This document shows positions 62,567 to 64,000 of a stretch of DNA of 64,000 nucleotides, one piece after another. This DNA is from Saprospiraceae bacterium (GTDB lineage Bacteria; Bacteroidota; Bacteroidia; Chitinophagales; Saprospiraceae): assembly GCA_020630435.1 (NCBI GenBank), contig JAHDBJ010000015.1, forward strand, positions 1 to 64,000, written 5' to 3'. The translations under genes were made by a program, and so were the position numbers. The notes beneath the pieces were generated by a model, which ran no database searches, had not been told where the DNA came from, and was given only the letters and a program-made list of their open reading frames with translations. Numbering within the stretch: the stretch's first letter is position 1; every line of letters begins with the position of its first letter.

Positions 62567-64000
62567 ATGAACAAGTTAATGTTCTTTTTAGGCCTACTTT
62601 CTATATCTACTAGTTTGACAGCACAAGTTTGTAAACACCAGTTGAGAGGAAAGGTTGTTCATGCTCATACTAAAGAAGAATTGCCTAACGTAAGCATAGT
62701 CGTTGAAGATGAAAATAAGGGCGTACTATCAAATGAGCATGGAGAGTTTATTATTGATGGGGTTTGTGAAGGGGAACATTCCGTTGTTTGCTCTCACTTA
62801 GGTTTTAGAGCCTCACATCGAATTGTACGTTTGCAAAGTGATTCCTTACTCATCGTTAGCCTAGAGCCTGAAGCTTTACACATTCATGAGGTAACCGTTA
62901 GTGCGGAAGCTATTGAGCAAAAAAGTACCAATACGAGTACTGTAATTCAAGGAACATTATTAGAGCGTAGTCGTGGACAGGGATTAGGAGAAGCCCTTAC
63001 TGAAGTCGTAGGTGTACAAACACTAAAGACAGGGAGTTCAATCGCTAAACCGATTATTCAAGGATTACATAGTAATCGTATTCTTATTTTAAATAATGGT
63101 GTAAGACAAGAAGGACAACAATGGGGAATGGAACACGCTCCCGAAATAGATCCTTATATTGCTGACAAATTGACGGTTGTAAAAGGAGCCAATAGCGTTC
63201 GATATGGGGCAGATGCTATTGGAGGAATTGTTCTTGTTGAAACTAAAGATTTACCAACAAAAAAAGGAATACACGGAGCATTAAACCTTGCTGGGTATAG
63301 CAATGGTCGTCAAGGGGGTGCTTCACTCTATCTGGAAGGGAGACTAAGTGATAAACTGCCGCTTGCAGGAAGAATTCAAGGTACTTTTAAAAGAGGCGGA
63401 AACTTGAAAGCACCAAACTATTTTCTTGCGAATACAGGTGTCCGAGAGCATAACTTTTCCTACGAAGTAGGGTATAAAAAAGAACGGTATGGAATAAATC
63501 TATTTTATAGCCAATTCAATACAGAGCTAGGTATTTTTCGTGGCGCACATATTGGGAATCTAACGGATTTAGAAAATGCAATTCAATCAGAAGTTCCTCT
63601 CATAATGGCTGATTTTACGTATCAATTGGATCGACCACTACAGCGAATCATGCACGAATTGACCAAAGTGAAAGGGTTTGTTCGAACAGGAGAAAAAGGG
63701 AAACTGAAATGGCAGTATGCTCGGCAGTTTAATCGTCGACAAGAATTTGATGCGCATCGACAATTTGGCGAACTTTCTGATGAATTTGATCTTCCAAATA
63801 TGGAATTTGAAATTACATCTCATTCTGCTGATGTCGTTTGGCAACATTATCCTATTAAAAATTTTAAAGGAGAAATAGGAGTTAGTTTTATCCACCAAAG
63901 AAATACAACAGATAGAGGTGGATTAATTCCTGATTATAAAAGCTATACACTTGGCGGTTTTTGGTTAGAACGCTGGAAAAACTATCCATTTCCTTTAGAA
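62567..64000 (+). CDS. TonB-dependent receptor, ZnuD-like, 3' part outside the window
   Basis: The gene runs from ATG 62567 past the window end, giving 478 codons with no stop. A signal peptide (to LTAQ, about residue 20) is followed by a carboxypeptidase-like domain (about 26-105, LRGKVVHAHTKEELPNVSIVV) and a plug (about 110-230) with GLHSNRILILNNGVRQEGQ and EHAPEIDPY, followed by GADAIGGI. This motif set is typical of the zinc receptor ZnuD group. A barrel begins about residue 245. Zinc or another metal is the likely ligand, in line with the His-rich protein upstream; this is family-based inference. Confidence 0.85.
   Translation, partial: MNKLMFFLGLLSISTSLTAQVCKHQLRGKVVHAHTKEELPNVSIVVEDENKGVLSNEHGEFIIDGVCEGEHSVVCSHLGFRASHRIVRLQSDSLLIVSLEPEALHIHEVTVSAEAIEQKSTNTSTVIQGTLLERSRGQGLGEALTEVVGVQTLKTGSSIAKPIIQGLHSNRILILNNGVRQEGQQWGMEHAPEIDPYIADKLTVVKGANSVRYGADAIGGIVLVETKDLPTKKGIHGALNLAGYSNGRQGGASLYLEGRLSDKLPLAGRIQGTFKRGGNLKAPNYFLANTGVREHNFSYEVGYKKERYGINLFYSQFNTELGIFRGAHIGNLTDLENAIQSEVPLIMADFTYQLDRPLQRIMHELTKVKGFVRTGEKGKLKWQYARQFNRRQEFDAHRQFGELSDEFDLPNMEFEITSHSADVVWQHYPIKNFKGEIGVSFIHQRNTTDRGGLIPDYKSYTLGGFWLERWKNYPFPLE

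Noticed and set aside
1-64000. CRISPR array, prophage or integrated element
   Set aside because: No regularly spaced repeats, integrase, transposase or phage structural genes were seen.

Overview
The window is an AT-rich chromosomal segment of a Bacteroidota bacterium. Evidence for the phylum: proteins with type IX secretion (T9SS) C-terminal sorting domains, two PorV-type T9SS outer-membrane proteins, TonB-dependent receptors with an N-terminal carboxypeptidase-like domain, many lipoproteins, an SprB-repeat protein, an effector-associated (EAD11-like) domain, and A-rich translation starts mostly without Shine-Dalgarno sequences. The gene mix (ASPIC/UnbV beta-propeller, PorV2 pair, EAD11) would fit the Saprospiria, but the class is an inference. 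No insertion sequence, prophage, CRISPR array or rRNA was seen.

Layout. 1-13.4 kb is the classical translation/transcription block: tRNA-Thr (3' part), tuf, tRNA-Trp, secE, nusG, rplK, rplA, rplJ, rplL, rpoB, rpoC, closed by an intrinsic terminator. 13.4-19.1 kb holds a VanW-family protein, a divergent EAD11-like/peptidoglycan-binding-like fusion, a DUF1624 membrane acyltransferase-like protein, a lipoprotein hydrolase, a small secreted protein and a flavin amine oxidase. 19.2-24.2 kb holds an XRE/ScfR-PrpR-like regulator, then yraN, a class V aminotransferase and glmM on the minus strand. 24.4-30.3 kb is a minus-strand three-gene secretion cluster (metzincin-like protease, unknown secreted protein, SprB-repeat T9SS cargo). 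31.0-38.2 kb holds a TonB receptor, a LytS/LytTR two-component system, an NhaC-type antiporter and a small NqrM-like Cys protein. 38.3-45.4 kb holds a T9SS cargo protein, hldD, two tandem PorV2 paralogues and a TIGR01777 oxidoreductase. 45.6-53.5 kb is rich in surface proteins: a lectin-like lipoprotein, a BIG2-DM13 lipoprotein with a barrel partner, an orphan TRAP binding protein and a seven-bladed FG-GAP/ASPIC T9SS protein. 53.6-59.2 kb holds a phosphoesterase, two duplicated small membrane proteins with a stomatin-like SPFH protein, ogt, kynA and a coiled-coil membrane protein. 59.5-64.0 kb holds a Cys-rich secreted protein, a peroxiredoxin-like lipoprotein, a DNA/RNA non-specific endonuclease lipoprotein, a His/Cys-rich membrane protein and the start of a ZnuD-like TonB receptor cut by the window end.

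The strongest undescribed-looking signals are not genes. (1) Three intergenic elements at about 42.4, 47.8 and 51.5 kb share a small central hairpin (ATAGC / GCTAT arms with a paired substitution between copies) and a downstream AACGA, while their long outer inverted arms are unrelated in sequence between copies; inner arms contain G.U-compatible mismatches. This looks like a dispersed structured element, RNA or mobile. (2) A 33-bp motif, 32/33 identical, stands 64 and 67 bp upstream of two tandem paralogous small membrane genes next to an SPFH gene. (3) A cytosolic-looking EAD11-like plus peptidoglycan-binding-like fusion may be part of a conflict or sensing system. (4) A nested inverted-repeat element of about 130 bp precedes the ZnuD-like receptor.
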